Positions 26,535-34,754 of a stretch of DNA of 64,000 nt are shown in pieces. The DNA lies in contig JAKQOW010000017.1 of NCBI GenBank assembly GCA_029565065.1, positions 1 to 64,000 on the forward strand, given 5' to 3'. A program made the position numbers and the translations under genes. The DNA comes from Acidobacteriota bacterium. Its GTDB lineage: Bacteria > Acidobacteriota > JAAYUB01. How positions within the stretch are numbered: position 1 is the stretch's first letter; every line of letters starts with the position of its first letter. The notes beneath the pieces are model-generated. The model made no database searches. It was not told the origin of the DNA and worked only from the letters and a program-made list of their open reading frames with translations.

Positions 26535-27896
26535 ATGAGCCGCACCCTGGAGCGCGTTCCCAACCTGAACATCCTCATCGTCGATGACGAGGCCAATATC
26601 CGCCGGACCATGGCGATGTGCCTGGAGAGCGAAGGACACGCGGTGACCGGTGTGGATTCGGGTCTGGCGGCCATCGAGGCGACCGATCGGCGGGTGTACG
26701 ACCTCATCTTCCTGGACCTGCGGCTGGAAAACGAGAACGGGCTCGACTTCATCCCTCGCCTGCTGGCGGCGGCTCCGTCGGCGCGCATTGTGGTGGTGAC
26801 GGCGTATGCATCTATCGAGTCCGCCGTTGCGGCCATCCGGAGCGGGGCCTTCGATTTTCTGGCCAAGCCGTTCGACCCGGAACAGATCCGCTTGATCGCC
26901 CGGCAGGTGGGAGCTTTCCGAAGACTGGAACATGAGGTGACCGAGCTGCGAAGCGACCTGGACCGGGTGCATCCGGAGCAGGATTTCCAGACGGCGTGTC
27001 CGGCGATGCAGCGGGCGGTGGAGATGGCCCGTCAGGTAGCTGCAGCCGAGGCCACGGTGCTCCTGAACGGCGAGAGCGGAACCGGCAAGACGGTGCTGGT
27101 CCGGGCGATCCACCGATGGAGCCCACGGGCGGGGAAGCCGTTCGCGGTGGTCTCGTGCGCCAGCCTGAATCCGGAACTCCTGGAAAGCGAGCTGTTTGGC
27201 CATATCAAAGGCGCATTCACGGGCGCCGTGCGAGACAATCCCGGCCGGATCGCGGCGTGCGAGGGGGGGACGCTCCTGCTGGACGAGGTGGGGGATCTGC
27301 CGCCGCCGATCCAGCCCAAGCTGCTCCGGTTCCTGCAGGATCGGGAATATGAACGCGTTGGGCAGTCAATCACCCGGCATGCGGATGTGCGGATCATCGC
27401 CGCCACCGGCGCCGACCTGAAGCAGGCCGTGGCGAACGAACGGTTCAGAGAGGACCTCTATTACCGGCTCAACGTCATCCCCATCTGCCTGCCGCCGCTG
27501 CGGGAGAGGCGGGAGGACGTATCGACCATGGCTGACCGGTTGCTGGCCGTCTTAAACCAGGCTAATCGGAAACATGTCGAGGGGTTCACTGCGGATGCCC
27601 GGGCGACTCTTCAGGACTATCGCTGGCCGGGCAACATCCGGGAGCTGCGAAACGTGGTGGAACGTGCCGTGATCCTGTGCCGCGGAGCCCGTATCGGGAC
27701 GGAGCACCTGCCCGAAGAGTTGGTGGGCCCCCGTCAGCTCGTCCGGCTGGGCGATCCCGTACCGCTGTCCACCATCGAAGAGCAGCACATTCGCCGGATC
27801 CTGGCCAGCGCCCTGAGCCTGCAGGCTGCGGCGGAGATACTGGACGTGGACCCGGCCACGCTATGGCGACGCCGCAAGCAGTACGGCCTCGAGTAA
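26535..27896 (+). CDS. Sigma54-dependent response regulator, AlgB/NtrC-like
   Basis: A 453-residue three-domain activator. The receiver domain spans 11-127 with phosphoacceptor D61 (LIFLDLRL). The AAA+ domain spans ~150-375 with Walker A GESGTGK (179-185), the sigma54-contacting GAFTGA (226-231) and LLLDEVGDLP. A C-terminal Fis-type helix-turn-helix follows (LQAAAEILDVDPATLWRRRK). Sequence around GAFTGAVRDNPGRIAACEGG closely follows AlgB of Pseudomonas, and the next gene encodes a KinB-like sensor. It should activate sigma54 promoters when phosphorylated; a sigma54-like site lies just downstream at 28030-28045. ATG 26535, with GGAG 12-15 bases upstream. Confidence 0.92.
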   Translation: MSRTLERVPNLNILIVDDEANIRRTMAMCLESEGHAVTGVDSGLAAIEATDRRVYDLIFLDLRLENENGLDFIPRLLAAAPSARIVVVTAYASIESAVAAIRSGAFDFLAKPFDPEQIRLIARQVGAFRRLEHEVTELRSDLDRVHPEQDFQTACPAMQRAVEMARQVAAAEATVLLNGESGTGKTVLVRAIHRWSPRAGKPFAVVSCASLNPELLESELFGHIKGAFTGAVRDNPGRIAACEGGTLLLDEVGDLPPPIQPKLLRFLQDREYERVGQSITRHADVRIIAATGADLKQAVANERFREDLYYRLNVIPICLPPLRERREDVSTMADRLLAVLNQANRKHVEGFTADARATLQDYRWPGNIRELRNVVERAVILCRGARIGTEHLPEELVGPRQLVRLGDPVPLSTIEEQHIRRILASALSLQAAAEILDVDPATLWRRRKQYGLE

Positions 27897-28029
27897 CCAA
27901 TCGCCTGAATCACCCCCCACTCCCTTCTTTGTCGTGCAATATGCAATCCGCCTGAGCAGCGATCGGGCATTTTGCATGCTGGTTGTGCCGAAAACACCCG
28001 GCCCGCAGCCCTTTGGCCGTATTCCGGAT

Positions 28030-28045
28030 TGGCATCCGTTGTGCA
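28030..28045 (+). promoter_or_regulatory. Candidate sigma54 promoter before the KinB-like/Trk operon
   Basis: TGGCATCCGTTGTGCA matches the -24/-12 consensus TGGCACRNNNNTTGCW at 13 of 16 positions counting free positions, with correctly spaced GG (28031-28032) and GC (28043-28044). It lies 58 bp before the kinase ATG. An inverted repeat GTTCGGC/GCCGAAC (28057-28063, 28072-28078) follows. Weaker than the two sites near 53.7 and 54.7 kb. Confidence 0.45.
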
Positions 28046-28102
28046 TTTATCCGATTGTTCGGCGGGCAATGGCCGAACGGATCCCATCTCAGAGGCAGCC
28101 TC

Positions 28103-29935
28103 ATGACGCTCCGCTTGAAGATATTGTTCGGTTACGGAATGGCCTTCTTGCTGACGGGGATCGTCCTGGTCTGGGCGGTCCACAACCTGGTTGATCTGGG
28201 CCAAGCTTCGGAGGCCATCCTCAGGGAGAATTACAAGAGCATCCAGGCCGCTGGGCAGATGATGAATGCCGTGGAAGAGCAGGATGCAGCCGTGCTCCAG
28301 GTGCTGCTCGGCGATAGTCTGGCGGGCCGGGCCCGCTTCCGGCAAAACGAAGCCCGTTTCTTCGAATGGCTGGGTCGGGCAAAAGACAACATCACCGTCA
28401 CCGGCGAGGCCGGGGTCATCGAAGAATTGGACCGCAGATATGCCGCCTACCGGTCGGCCGCGACAGACAGCCTGGTCGCGCTGGACCCGTCGCGTGTGGA
28501 GGCGAGGGAAGACAGTCAGAGCCGGTTGGCCCCGCTGTCCAGGGCCGTCCGGGAACAGTCGGAGCGCCTGCGGCGGCTGAATGAACAGGCGATGTTCGGC
28601 ACCAGCCGGCAGGCCCGACGATTAGCCCGGCAGGCGGTGTGGTCCACCAGCGGCGTCGGCTTGATGGCGATGACGATTGGGCTGGTCGTCAGCGTCCTGC
28701 TGTCCAAGCGCCTGGTTCGCCCGTTGCACCGGCTGGCGGCTGCAGCCCAGCGGGTTGGCCAGGGACACTACGACGTGGAGCTGCCTGTCGACAGCCGGGA
28801 CGAGCTTGGCCTGCTGACGGGGGAGTTCAACGCGATGGCCCGCCGGCTCAAGGATTACCGGGATATGAACGTGGAAGAGATCATGGCCGAAAAGAAACGG
28901 GGCGAGGCCATCCTGCGGAGCATCGAGGACGGTATCCTGGTGATCGACCCGGACCTGCGGGTGACCCATATCAACCTCACCGCCCTCACCCTGTTGGCGG
29001 TGACGTCCGAACAAGCCATCGGGCGGCACTTTCTGGAGGTGATCAATGATGAGGGCCTGCTCGCCCTCCTGAGGCAGACAGCCGACACACGGGAAGCCCC
29101 GCATCTGGGCGAGGACCGAATGATCCTGACGCTGAATCGGGGCGGAGAAACACGCCACTGCACCTTCGCCGTGACGCCGGTGAGCGGCAGCGGATCGGCG
29201 TTGCTGTGTGTGGTCCTGTTGCTTCGCGACGTGACGAGATTCCGTGAACTGGACCGGCTGAAAAGCCAGTTCGTAATGACCGCTTCCCACGAGTTGCGCA
29301 CACCTCTGACCAGCATCAGTATGAGCATCGGCTTGTTGCGGGAGCGGGCCATCGATCGCCTGGATGACGCGCAACGCCAGCTGCTGGACGTGGCGTACCA
29401 GGAATCGAACCGCTTGAGGGCGCTGGTCAACGATCTGCTGGATCTCGAAAAGATCGAATCGGGACGAATCGAAATGCAGTTTGAAAAAGTGCCCGTGTCG
29501 CGATTGGCCGAACGGGTCCTGGCCATCTTTAGGCCGCAGACTGACAAGGCTCATGTGACCCTGGTGGCGAGCCTGCCCGAAGAACCGGTTTTTGTGCGCG
29601 CGGACAGTTCCAAGATCTCCTGGGTGCTCACCAACCTGATTTCCAATGCGCTGCGTTACGTGTCGTCCGGCGGTCATATAGACATCCGGGCTGAACGGGC
29701 AGGCGAATTCGTGCACGTGTCCGTCCGGGACGACGGCCGCGGCATACCCCGGGAGTTTCAGGACAGGATCTTTGACAAGTTCGTTCAGGTCGGCGACAGC
29801 CGGGACAACCGTGGAAGCGGTCTGGGACTGGCCATTTGCCGGGAAATAGTCCGCGCCCACACGGGGACCATCTGGGTGGACTCCGAACCGGGCAGCGGCA
29901 GCACATTCACCTTCACCCTGCCGGTGATGGAATAA
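28103..29935 (+). CDS. Sensor histidine kinase, KinB-like
   Basis: A 610-residue membrane sensor. TM1 is about 6-28, a ~150-residue extracytoplasmic helical sensor follows (29-178), TM2 is about 181-200, then HAMP (200-255), PAS (about 265-380, GILVIDPDLRVTHIN), HisKA with H396 in MTASHELRTPL, and HATPase_c (NLISNALRYVSSG; DDGRGIPREF; GSGLGLAICREIV). The order matches KinB, the partner of AlgB. ATG 28103 has AGAGG upstream. It lies 206 bp after the regulator gene and heads a run of genes with short gaps or overlaps through trkH, so it may sense a signal tied to potassium or osmotic status; that link is inferred from gene order. Confidence 0.92.
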   Translation: MTLRLKILFGYGMAFLLTGIVLVWAVHNLVDLGQASEAILRENYKSIQAAGQMMNAVEEQDAAVLQVLLGDSLAGRARFRQNEARFFEWLGRAKDNITVTGEAGVIEELDRRYAAYRSAATDSLVALDPSRVEAREDSQSRLAPLSRAVREQSERLRRLNEQAMFGTSRQARRLARQAVWSTSGVGLMAMTIGLVVSVLLSKRLVRPLHRLAAAAQRVGQGHYDVELPVDSRDELGLLTGEFNAMARRLKDYRDMNVEEIMAEKKRGEAILRSIEDGILVIDPDLRVTHINLTALTLLAVTSEQAIGRHFLEVINDEGLLALLRQTADTREAPHLGEDRMILTLNRGGETRHCTFAVTPVSGSGSALLCVVLLLRDVTRFRELDRLKSQFVMTASHELRTPLTSISMSIGLLRERAIDRLDDAQRQLLDVAYQESNRLRALVNDLLDLEKIESGRIEMQFEKVPVSRLAERVLAIFRPQTDKAHVTLVASLPEEPVFVRADSSKISWVLTNLISNALRYVSSGGHIDIRAERAGEFVHVSVRDDGRGIPREFQDRIFDKFVQVGDSRDNRGSGLGLAICREIVRAHTGTIWVDSEPGSGSTFTFTLPVME

Positions 29936-29946
29936 AGAGGAACGAC

Positions 29947-30648
29947 ATGGGTAACACAGCAAGGATTTTGATTGTGGATGACGAACGGAGCATCCGGCTG
30001 ACTCTGGTTCAGGCGCTCGAATCGCCTGAGCGGACGGTCGAGGCGGCGGTCAACGGCGAGGAAGCCCTGCTTTATCTCGAACGGGAGCGGTACCGGGTGA
30101 TTCTCCTGGACCTGCGCCTGCCGGGCATGGACGGGCTAGATGTATTGAAGCGGATCCGGAGCAAGCAGCCCGAAGCGGCAGTGATCATCATCACCGCCCA
30201 CGGCAGCATCGACGCCGCCGTGGAAGCCATGAAGCGGGGAGCGGCGGATTTTCTGCAGAAGCCGTTCATCCCCGATGAAGTGCGGCAGCAAGTTGACCGT
30301 CTGATTACAAGGCAGGCGGGGCCGCCGGATATGGTCGCCGACTACTTCGACCGGCTGGCCAGGGCCCGCCAATTGATGGCGGACGACCGCCTGAATGAAG
30401 CCGAACTTGAAGTCAGGGCCGCCATCGCCTTGGACCCGGATCGGCCGGCGGCATTCAACCTCATGGGCGCCATCCATGAACAGCGCCAGGATCCGCTGAC
30501 CGCCATCCGGGAATACCGGGCCGCCCTGGCCCTGGCTCCCGCGTACGAGCCGGCGCAACGAAACCTGGAACGGCTGACCAGCTGGCCCCGTTCGGGTCGC
30601 ATCATGCTGGAAGAACCCACAGGGAAGCCGGAGGATAAGGGGAAGTGA
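29947..30648 (+). CDS. Response-regulator receiver protein with C-terminal TPR
   Basis: A 233-residue protein. The receiver domain (residues ~5-120) has the acidic pair DDE (11-13), phosphoacceptor in LLDLRLPGMDG (about D58), T in ITAHG and the conserved lysine in LQKPF. After a linker, residues ~140-215 form TPR helices (RQLMADDRLNEAELEVRAAI; NLMGAIHEQRQDPLTAIREY). No DNA-binding or enzymatic output domain is present, so it probably acts by protein contact. It starts 11 bp after the KinB-like kinase with AGAGG upstream, and its stop overlaps the next start (GTGA). It is the natural second target of the kinase, perhaps linking it to the TrkA proteins. Confidence 0.9.
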   Translation: MGNTARILIVDDERSIRLTLVQALESPERTVEAAVNGEEALLYLERERYRVILLDLRLPGMDGLDVLKRIRSKQPEAAVIIITAHGSIDAAVEAMKRGAADFLQKPFIPDEVRQQVDRLITRQAGPPDMVADYFDRLARARQLMADDRLNEAELEVRAAIALDPDRPAAFNLMGAIHEQRQDPLTAIREYRAALALAPAYEPAQRNLERLTSWPRSGRIMLEEPTGKPEDKGK

Positions 30649-31088
30649 GCGCTCATCACTATGTCGTTATCGTCGGCTGCGGGCAAACCGGCTCCCGACT
30701 GGCCAACCGGCTCAGTGCCCAGGGCCAGAGCGTGGTGGTGATCGACCGCCGGCCGGAATCATTCGCGGCGCTGAGCCTTGAGTTCAGCGGCTTCAGCCTG
30801 GAGGGGGACGGCACCGACTCGGCCTGCCTGGAGCAGGCCAAGATTGGTCAGGCCGACCTGGTGGTTGCCGCCACCCGCGAAGACGCCGTGAACATGATGG
30901 TTGCTCAACTCGCCCACCGGGTGTACAGGGTGCCTCGGGTGGTGGCCCGGGTGTTTCATCCCGAGCGGGCTTCCTTCTGCCGGGAGTTGGGCCTGACGAC
31001 CATTTGTCCCGCGGACGCCACTGCCGATGCCGTCCTGGGACTGGTGGGTTTTGGGAACAGCTCCTGCGGGTGCCGGGAGGACTCATGA
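30645..31088 (+). CDS. TrkA-N (RCK) domain protein, short form
   Basis: A 147-residue protein made of a single RCK_N/TrkA-N nucleotide-binding domain: IVGCGQTGSRLA (glycine motif, ~9-20), VVVIDRRPE and GDGTDSACLEQAKIGQADLVVAAT. Such domains bind NAD(H) or ATP/ADP and gate Trk/Ktr potassium channels. It lacks the C-terminal TrkA_C domain. The start is a GTG overlapping the preceding stop by 4 bp, with GGAGG upstream. Its stop overlaps the next start. With the following TrkA-type protein it would give two RCK subunits for one TrkH, mirroring the duplicated halves of E. coli TrkA but in separate genes. Confidence 0.88.
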   Translation: MSAHHYVVIVGCGQTGSRLANRLSAQGQSVVVIDRRPESFAALSLEFSGFSLEGDGTDSACLEQAKIGQADLVVAATREDAVNMMVAQLAHRVYRVPRVVARVFHPERASFCRELGLTTICPADATADAVLGLVGFGNSSCGCREDS

Positions 31089-31762
31089 AAATCCTTGTGG
31101 CGGGTGGCGGGAAGCCGCTCTATTTCTTGTGTCGCCGGTTTCTGGCGAAGGGTTGCCGGGTCACCGTGGTCAACCGCGATGCGGACGAGTGCGGTCGTTT
31201 GTCCCGTCAACTTCGGGCGATCGTGGTGCATGGGGACGGCACGGATCCCGTCAAGCTGGAGGAGGCCGGGGTGCGGGAAGCCGACGTGGTGCTGGCGATC
31301 ACGCCGCACGATCCGGACAACCTGGTCATCTGCCAGCTGGCGGCGCGTTGCTTCAGCGTGCCTCATGTCATCGCCGTCGTCAACGATCCGGATAACGAAA
31401 CGGCCTTCCAAAAATTGGGGGTCAATGCGTTTGCAACCACCCGGATCATCGCCGGCCTGATCGAACAGCGGGCGGCTTTCCAGGAAATCACCAGCCTGAT
31501 CCCCCTGGGCGAAGGCCGGGTGATCGTGACAGACATCCTTCTCCAGGCGGATATGCCGGCCGCCAACCGGTCTCTGCGGGAGCTTGAACTGCCGCCGGAT
31601 GCCCTGGTGGCTTGCCTGGTGCGCCAGGGACAGGCGGTCATTCCCCGGGGGGGCACGCAACTGCTGCCCGACGATCGGGTGATGCTGATCTCGTTGCCGG
31701 AAAACCACGGCCCGGCCCTTCGAGCGATTACCGGTGAGCGGAAAGGCCAGGCGCGAACATGA
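31085..31762 (+). CDS. trkA: Trk potassium uptake regulatory protein TrkA
   Basis: A 225-residue TrkA/KtrA protein. Residues 1-~125 are the RCK_N domain (MKILVAGGGKPLYFLCRRF, with GGGKP in place of the usual GxGxxG; HGDGTDPVKLEEAGVREADVVLAITPHDPDNLVICQLA in separate segments). Residues ~140-220 are a TrkA_C domain (ADMPAANRSLRELELPPDALVACLVRQGQAVIPRGGTQLLPDDRV). It binds the cytoplasmic face of TrkH and gates potassium uptake. The altered glycine motif may weaken nucleotide binding, perhaps compensated by the companion RCK protein. ATG 31085 overlaps the previous stop; its own stop overlaps the trkH start (ATGA). Confidence 0.9.
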   Translation: MKILVAGGGKPLYFLCRRFLAKGCRVTVVNRDADECGRLSRQLRAIVVHGDGTDPVKLEEAGVREADVVLAITPHDPDNLVICQLAARCFSVPHVIAVVNDPDNETAFQKLGVNAFATTRIIAGLIEQRAAFQEITSLIPLGEGRVIVTDILLQADMPAANRSLRELELPPDALVACLVRQGQAVIPRGGTQLLPDDRVMLISLPENHGPALRAITGERKGQART

Positions 31763-33252
31763 ATCGCATCGAATTTCTGGCCAGCCGATACCGGGCTATC
31801 CTCGCGTACACTGGTCTGATGTTTCTCCTGGTCGCCGGTTTGATGCTGACTCCGTTGCTGGTGCTCGTGGCGTGGCCGGATGAAGCGGTCCAGGCTGCGT
31901 GCTTCATCGTGCCCGCCGTGGTTATGGCGGGTGCGGGGTGGATCCTGTGGCGTATGTTCCGTCCGCGGGGAGCGGCTGTGCTTTCGGCGGCGGAGGGGGG
32001 GGTGATCGTCCTGATGAGCTGGAGCGGGGCGATCTTCGCTAGTGCGATGCCCTTCATCCCGGCGGCGTCGCTCAATCTCACCCAGGCCGTGTTCGAGGCG
32101 GTGAGCGGCTGGACCACCACTGGCCTGTCGGTGGTGGATGTCACCCAGGTGTCGCACATGGTGCTGCTGTGGCGGAGCATGATGCAACTCGCAGGTGGGG
32201 CAGGGTTGGTCGTCATCATGCTGGCGGCTCTGGCGGGGCCGATTGGGCCTGGCTTGTCCATCGCCGAGGGCCGGACGGACCAGTTGGTGCCGCAGGTTCG
32301 CCGATCCGTCCGCCTGGTCGTGCTCATCTACGGTATCTATATGGTCCTGGGGGTGGGGGGGCTCCGGCTGGTCGGCTTGACATGGTTTGATGCGGTCAAT
32401 CATGCGTTTCCGGCGATCTCAACCGGCGGGTTCTCCTCGTACCCGGACAGCGTCGGCCACTGGGACCGTCCGCTTGTCGAAGGTGTTCTCATCGGTTTGA
32501 TGATTCTGGGCAATCTCAATTTCTTGACCGCTTACCTCTTACTGCGGGGCCGTTTACGGTCGGTGGTCCGCAATGGCGAAATTCGGTTGATGGCGCTGCT
32601 GATCCCCGTCAGTGCCGTTGTGGCGTATCTGGCCACCTGTCGGGCGTTGTACCCGGCCCCGTGGAAAGCAGTCCGGGTCGCCGTCTTCGAGACCATTTCC
32701 GCGCTCACAACCACCGGATTCCAGACCGTGACTTACGGTTCCTGGAACGGGCCGGGCGTCTGGGTGCTCATCGTGCTCATGCTCATCGGCGGCGGAGTCT
32801 GCTCCACGGCGGGAGGCATCAAGCAATACCGCGTCCATCTATTGTTCCGGGTCATGCTGGGCGAATTGCGACGCCTGCTGCTGCCCCGATCGGCAGTGGT
32901 GTCGGAGCCCCTGTGGCAGGGAGAATACAAGGTTTTCCTCCAGGACGCACAGATCCGGCAGGTGGTTGCCTTCGTCTGCCTATACCTGTCCACCTATGCG
33001 GTGGGCAGCCTGCTCCTGATGATGACCGGCAGCGCCCTGGAACCGGCGCTGTTCGAATTCGCTTCGGCACTTGGCACGGTGGGCTTGTCGGTGGGAGTGA
33101 CCGCACGCGGGGCGCATCCGGTGGCGCTGTGGACCATGTCCACCGGCATGTTCTTGGGCCGCCTGGAATTCGTGGTGATCCTGGTCACTCTGATCAAGCT
33201 GGGCCGGGATTTTCAACAGGCGGTGCGTTTCACTTCCCGCAACCGGGTGTAG
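31759..33252 (+). CDS. trkH: Trk-type potassium uptake channel subunit TrkH
   Basis: A 497-residue SKT-family potassium channel. Four pore-loop repeats each carry the selectivity glycine: SGWTTTGLSV, AISTGGFSSY, ALTTTGFQTV and ALGTVGLSVG. About ten to twelve hydrophobic segments surround them, including the N-terminal LAYTGLMFLLVAGLMLTPLL. The intramembrane-loop region GGGVCSTAGGIKQYR matches the conserved CSTAGGIK of TrkH. It is the last gene of the coupled trkA-trkA-trkH set. A new promoter follows 9 bp after the stop, marking the operon end. Expression is probably set by the two-component system at the head of the region. Confidence 0.94.
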   Translation: MNRIEFLASRYRAILAYTGLMFLLVAGLMLTPLLVLVAWPDEAVQAACFIVPAVVMAGAGWILWRMFRPRGAAVLSAAEGGVIVLMSWSGAIFASAMPFIPAASLNLTQAVFEAVSGWTTTGLSVVDVTQVSHMVLLWRSMMQLAGGAGLVVIMLAALAGPIGPGLSIAEGRTDQLVPQVRRSVRLVVLIYGIYMVLGVGGLRLVGLTWFDAVNHAFPAISTGGFSSYPDSVGHWDRPLVEGVLIGLMILGNLNFLTAYLLLRGRLRSVVRNGEIRLMALLIPVSAVVAYLATCRALYPAPWKAVRVAVFETISALTTTGFQTVTYGSWNGPGVWVLIVLMLIGGGVCSTAGGIKQYRVHLLFRVMLGELRRLLLPRSAVVSEPLWQGEYKVFLQDAQIRQVVAFVCLYLSTYAVGSLLLMMTGSALEPALFEFASALGTVGLSVGVTARGAHPVALWTMSTGMFLGRLEFVVILVTLIKLGRDFQQAVRFTSRNRV

Positions 33253-33258
33253 GGAGAA

Positions 33259-33267
33259 TGCTATAAT
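33259..33267 (+). promoter_or_regulatory. Extended -10 promoter of the zinc-ribbon gene
   Basis: TGCTATAAT (TG 33259-33260, TATAAT 33262-33267) begins 7 bp after the trkH stop. The predicted transcript start near 33274 leaves a very short leader before the TTG at 33287. Confidence 0.6.
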
Positions 33268-33286
33268 CAAAGCCATTCCACAGGTA

Positions 33287-33598
33287 TTGCGGCCCCCCTC
33301 GGGAGGGCGGCGGGCGGCGCCGGACGAGGAGCCGGTGGCCGGTACCGACCCCTTCGGCGCGGCGGGCGGCCTGACGCCATGTGCCGCCTGCGGGGCCCTC
33401 CGTGGGGAGTGCCGGTCGCCCGGGATACCGGAATTGATGGTGCCGGTGCGCTGCGCCTGCGACAACACCCGCCGCTGCTGCTGATGCGGTCGTCCGCTCC
33501 AAGCCTTCGCCACCGGCCCGTGGCGCTGGGATCCCGACGCGAGGGCGCCGGTCTACGTCCCTGCCTGGCAAGTCCTGGAGCATCGCTGCGGCCACTGA
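33287..33598 (+). pseudogene. Small zinc-ribbon-like protein interrupted by in-frame TGA
   Basis: A 104-codon frame with a TGA at codon 66 (33482-33484) and coding character on both sides. Before it: PCAACGALRGEC, then VRCACDNTRRCC; after it: CGRPLQAF, WDPDAR and a terminal EHRCGH. The cysteines pair across the TGA as RCCxCGRPL, so the stop lies inside a CxxC metal-binding knuckle. The pattern CxxCG-RGEC-CxCDN-RCxxCG...HRC is one I associate with a small zinc-ribbon family of unknown function in environmental bacteria (recollection, not checked). Possible explanations: recent nonsense mutation (CGA to TGA), a sequencing error, or recoding. The start is uncertain: TTG 33287 or GTG 33335. TGA is the normal stop of many genes here. 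Confidence 0.65.
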
Positions 33599-33742
33599 GG
33601 GTGTCCCCTCGACCCAAACCGGAAGATTCGCGGGGCACAGCCCCTCAGGTCACCGCCAGCAGCTGGTGGGGCTGCTCGGGAGGATGGGCGGAGTCGACGT
33701 CGGGGTCCGCGCACCGATGTCGGCGAAACGGGCGGTGGCGAT

Positions 33743-34633
33743 TTACCCCACCGGAGAATCGGGATCCGTCGGCGGTGGCATGGGCGGCTGCGGCGCCGCT
33801 GCGCGCGCTTCGAAGCTCGGCGCCTTCGTGGCGCCAGACGAAGCAGCCGGTGAGTCGGGATCCGGCTGGGGGATGGGCGGCGGGGTCGGGGCCGCAGCGC
33901 GGACGTCGAAACCCACCAGGTTGATCGCGTCATCGGGGTCGGGCGGATCGGGCGGGGAGGGGACAGGTTCCGGATCCGGGGTGGGGACGCCGTACCGCGG
34001 ATCGGGCGGATGGGGTTGGCCGGTGTCAGGCAGGGAAGGCGGTTTGGGGCCGCCCTGTTTTAGCGTTTCAACCAGGTTCAGCTGCGGCGGGCCGACGCCC
34101 TTGCGGCCGTCGGGCCGCTTGGGGGTGTCCGGGTAGCCGCCGCCCCCCGGTCCCGCCGGGTCGGGCGAGGTGGCCGTGGGGCCGATGTCGTGGCTGAAGG
34201 GCAGCTCATCGATCAAGCCCCCCGGCTGCTTGCCCAGGTCGGACGAATCGGGGAGCCGGGTCTGGGGGGGGCGCAATCCCTGGCTCGGCAGCTCCACTCC
34301 GAGCCGGCCCGCCTGCTCCGCCACGCCGCCGGCGGAGTGTAATTTGCCCATGTTCACTCTCAGCTGGTTGGCGGTGAAGACCGGCTGGTGGCTGTCCAGC
34401 CCCGAGTTGTATTTTTCATCCGAATAGGGATCTTTTCCGGACGTATTCCCGCCGGGGGGCGAAGGGGGTTTGTCGCTTTCGCCCGGATCCCACTGGGGCG
34501 GCTGATACTCGACCATCCGGTCATTCACCGGCGCATTCGGTGCGCCGTCCGCCGCGAGTCGGTTCGGTCCGAGCGGATCCCCTTCGGGGATGTCGACAGC
34601 TCCGAACGGATCGACACTGTTCGCAATCTTCAT
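33743..34633 (-). CDS. Proline-rich, probably disordered protein of unknown function
   Basis: A 296-residue, highly acidic and proline-rich protein with almost no predicted secondary structure, no signal peptide and no membrane segment. The C-terminal third is dominated by PDP/PPP runs and contains a duplicated unit: VRAAAPTPPPIPQPDPDSP and ARAAAPQPPMPPPTDPDSP, separated by about 15 residues. One ordered-looking stretch is around residues 93-125 (HQPVFTANQLRVNMGKLH). I recognise no family. It is judged real because ATG 34633 has an excellent GAGGAGG at proper spacing, and codon use follows neighbours. It is flanked by the zinc-ribbon gene (convergent) and an ICMT-like gene (same strand). Confidence 0.6.
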   Translation of the reverse strand: MKIANSVDPFGAVDIPEGDPLGPNRLAADGAPNAPVNDRMVEYQPPQWDPGESDKPPSPPGGNTSGKDPYSDEKYNSGLDSHQPVFTANQLRVNMGKLHSAGGVAEQAGRLGVELPSQGLRPPQTRLPDSSDLGKQPGGLIDELPFSHDIGPTATSPDPAGPGGGGYPDTPKRPDGRKGVGPPQLNLVETLKQGGPKPPSLPDTGQPHPPDPRYGVPTPDPEPVPSPPDPPDPDDAINLVGFDVRAAAPTPPPIPQPDPDSPAASSGATKAPSFEARAAAPQPPMPPPTDPDSPVG

Positions 34634-34754
34634 GATGCCTCCTCAAACCAATGGAGAATGGAATGATCTGCACCTATTATCGGGAGCATCCGCCGGGACG
34701 TAAATCCGAACAATCGAAGATTGTGTGGGAATAATCTCAGGTCAGGGTAGGGCG

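Noticed and set aside
33485-33525. Bacterial SECIS element after the zinc-ribbon TGA
   Set aside because: Hairpins are present, but the one at the right scale starts 23 nt after TGA and its loop (CGGCCC) lacks the expected G-U motif; no selenocysteine machinery was seen. Not excluded, but not supported.
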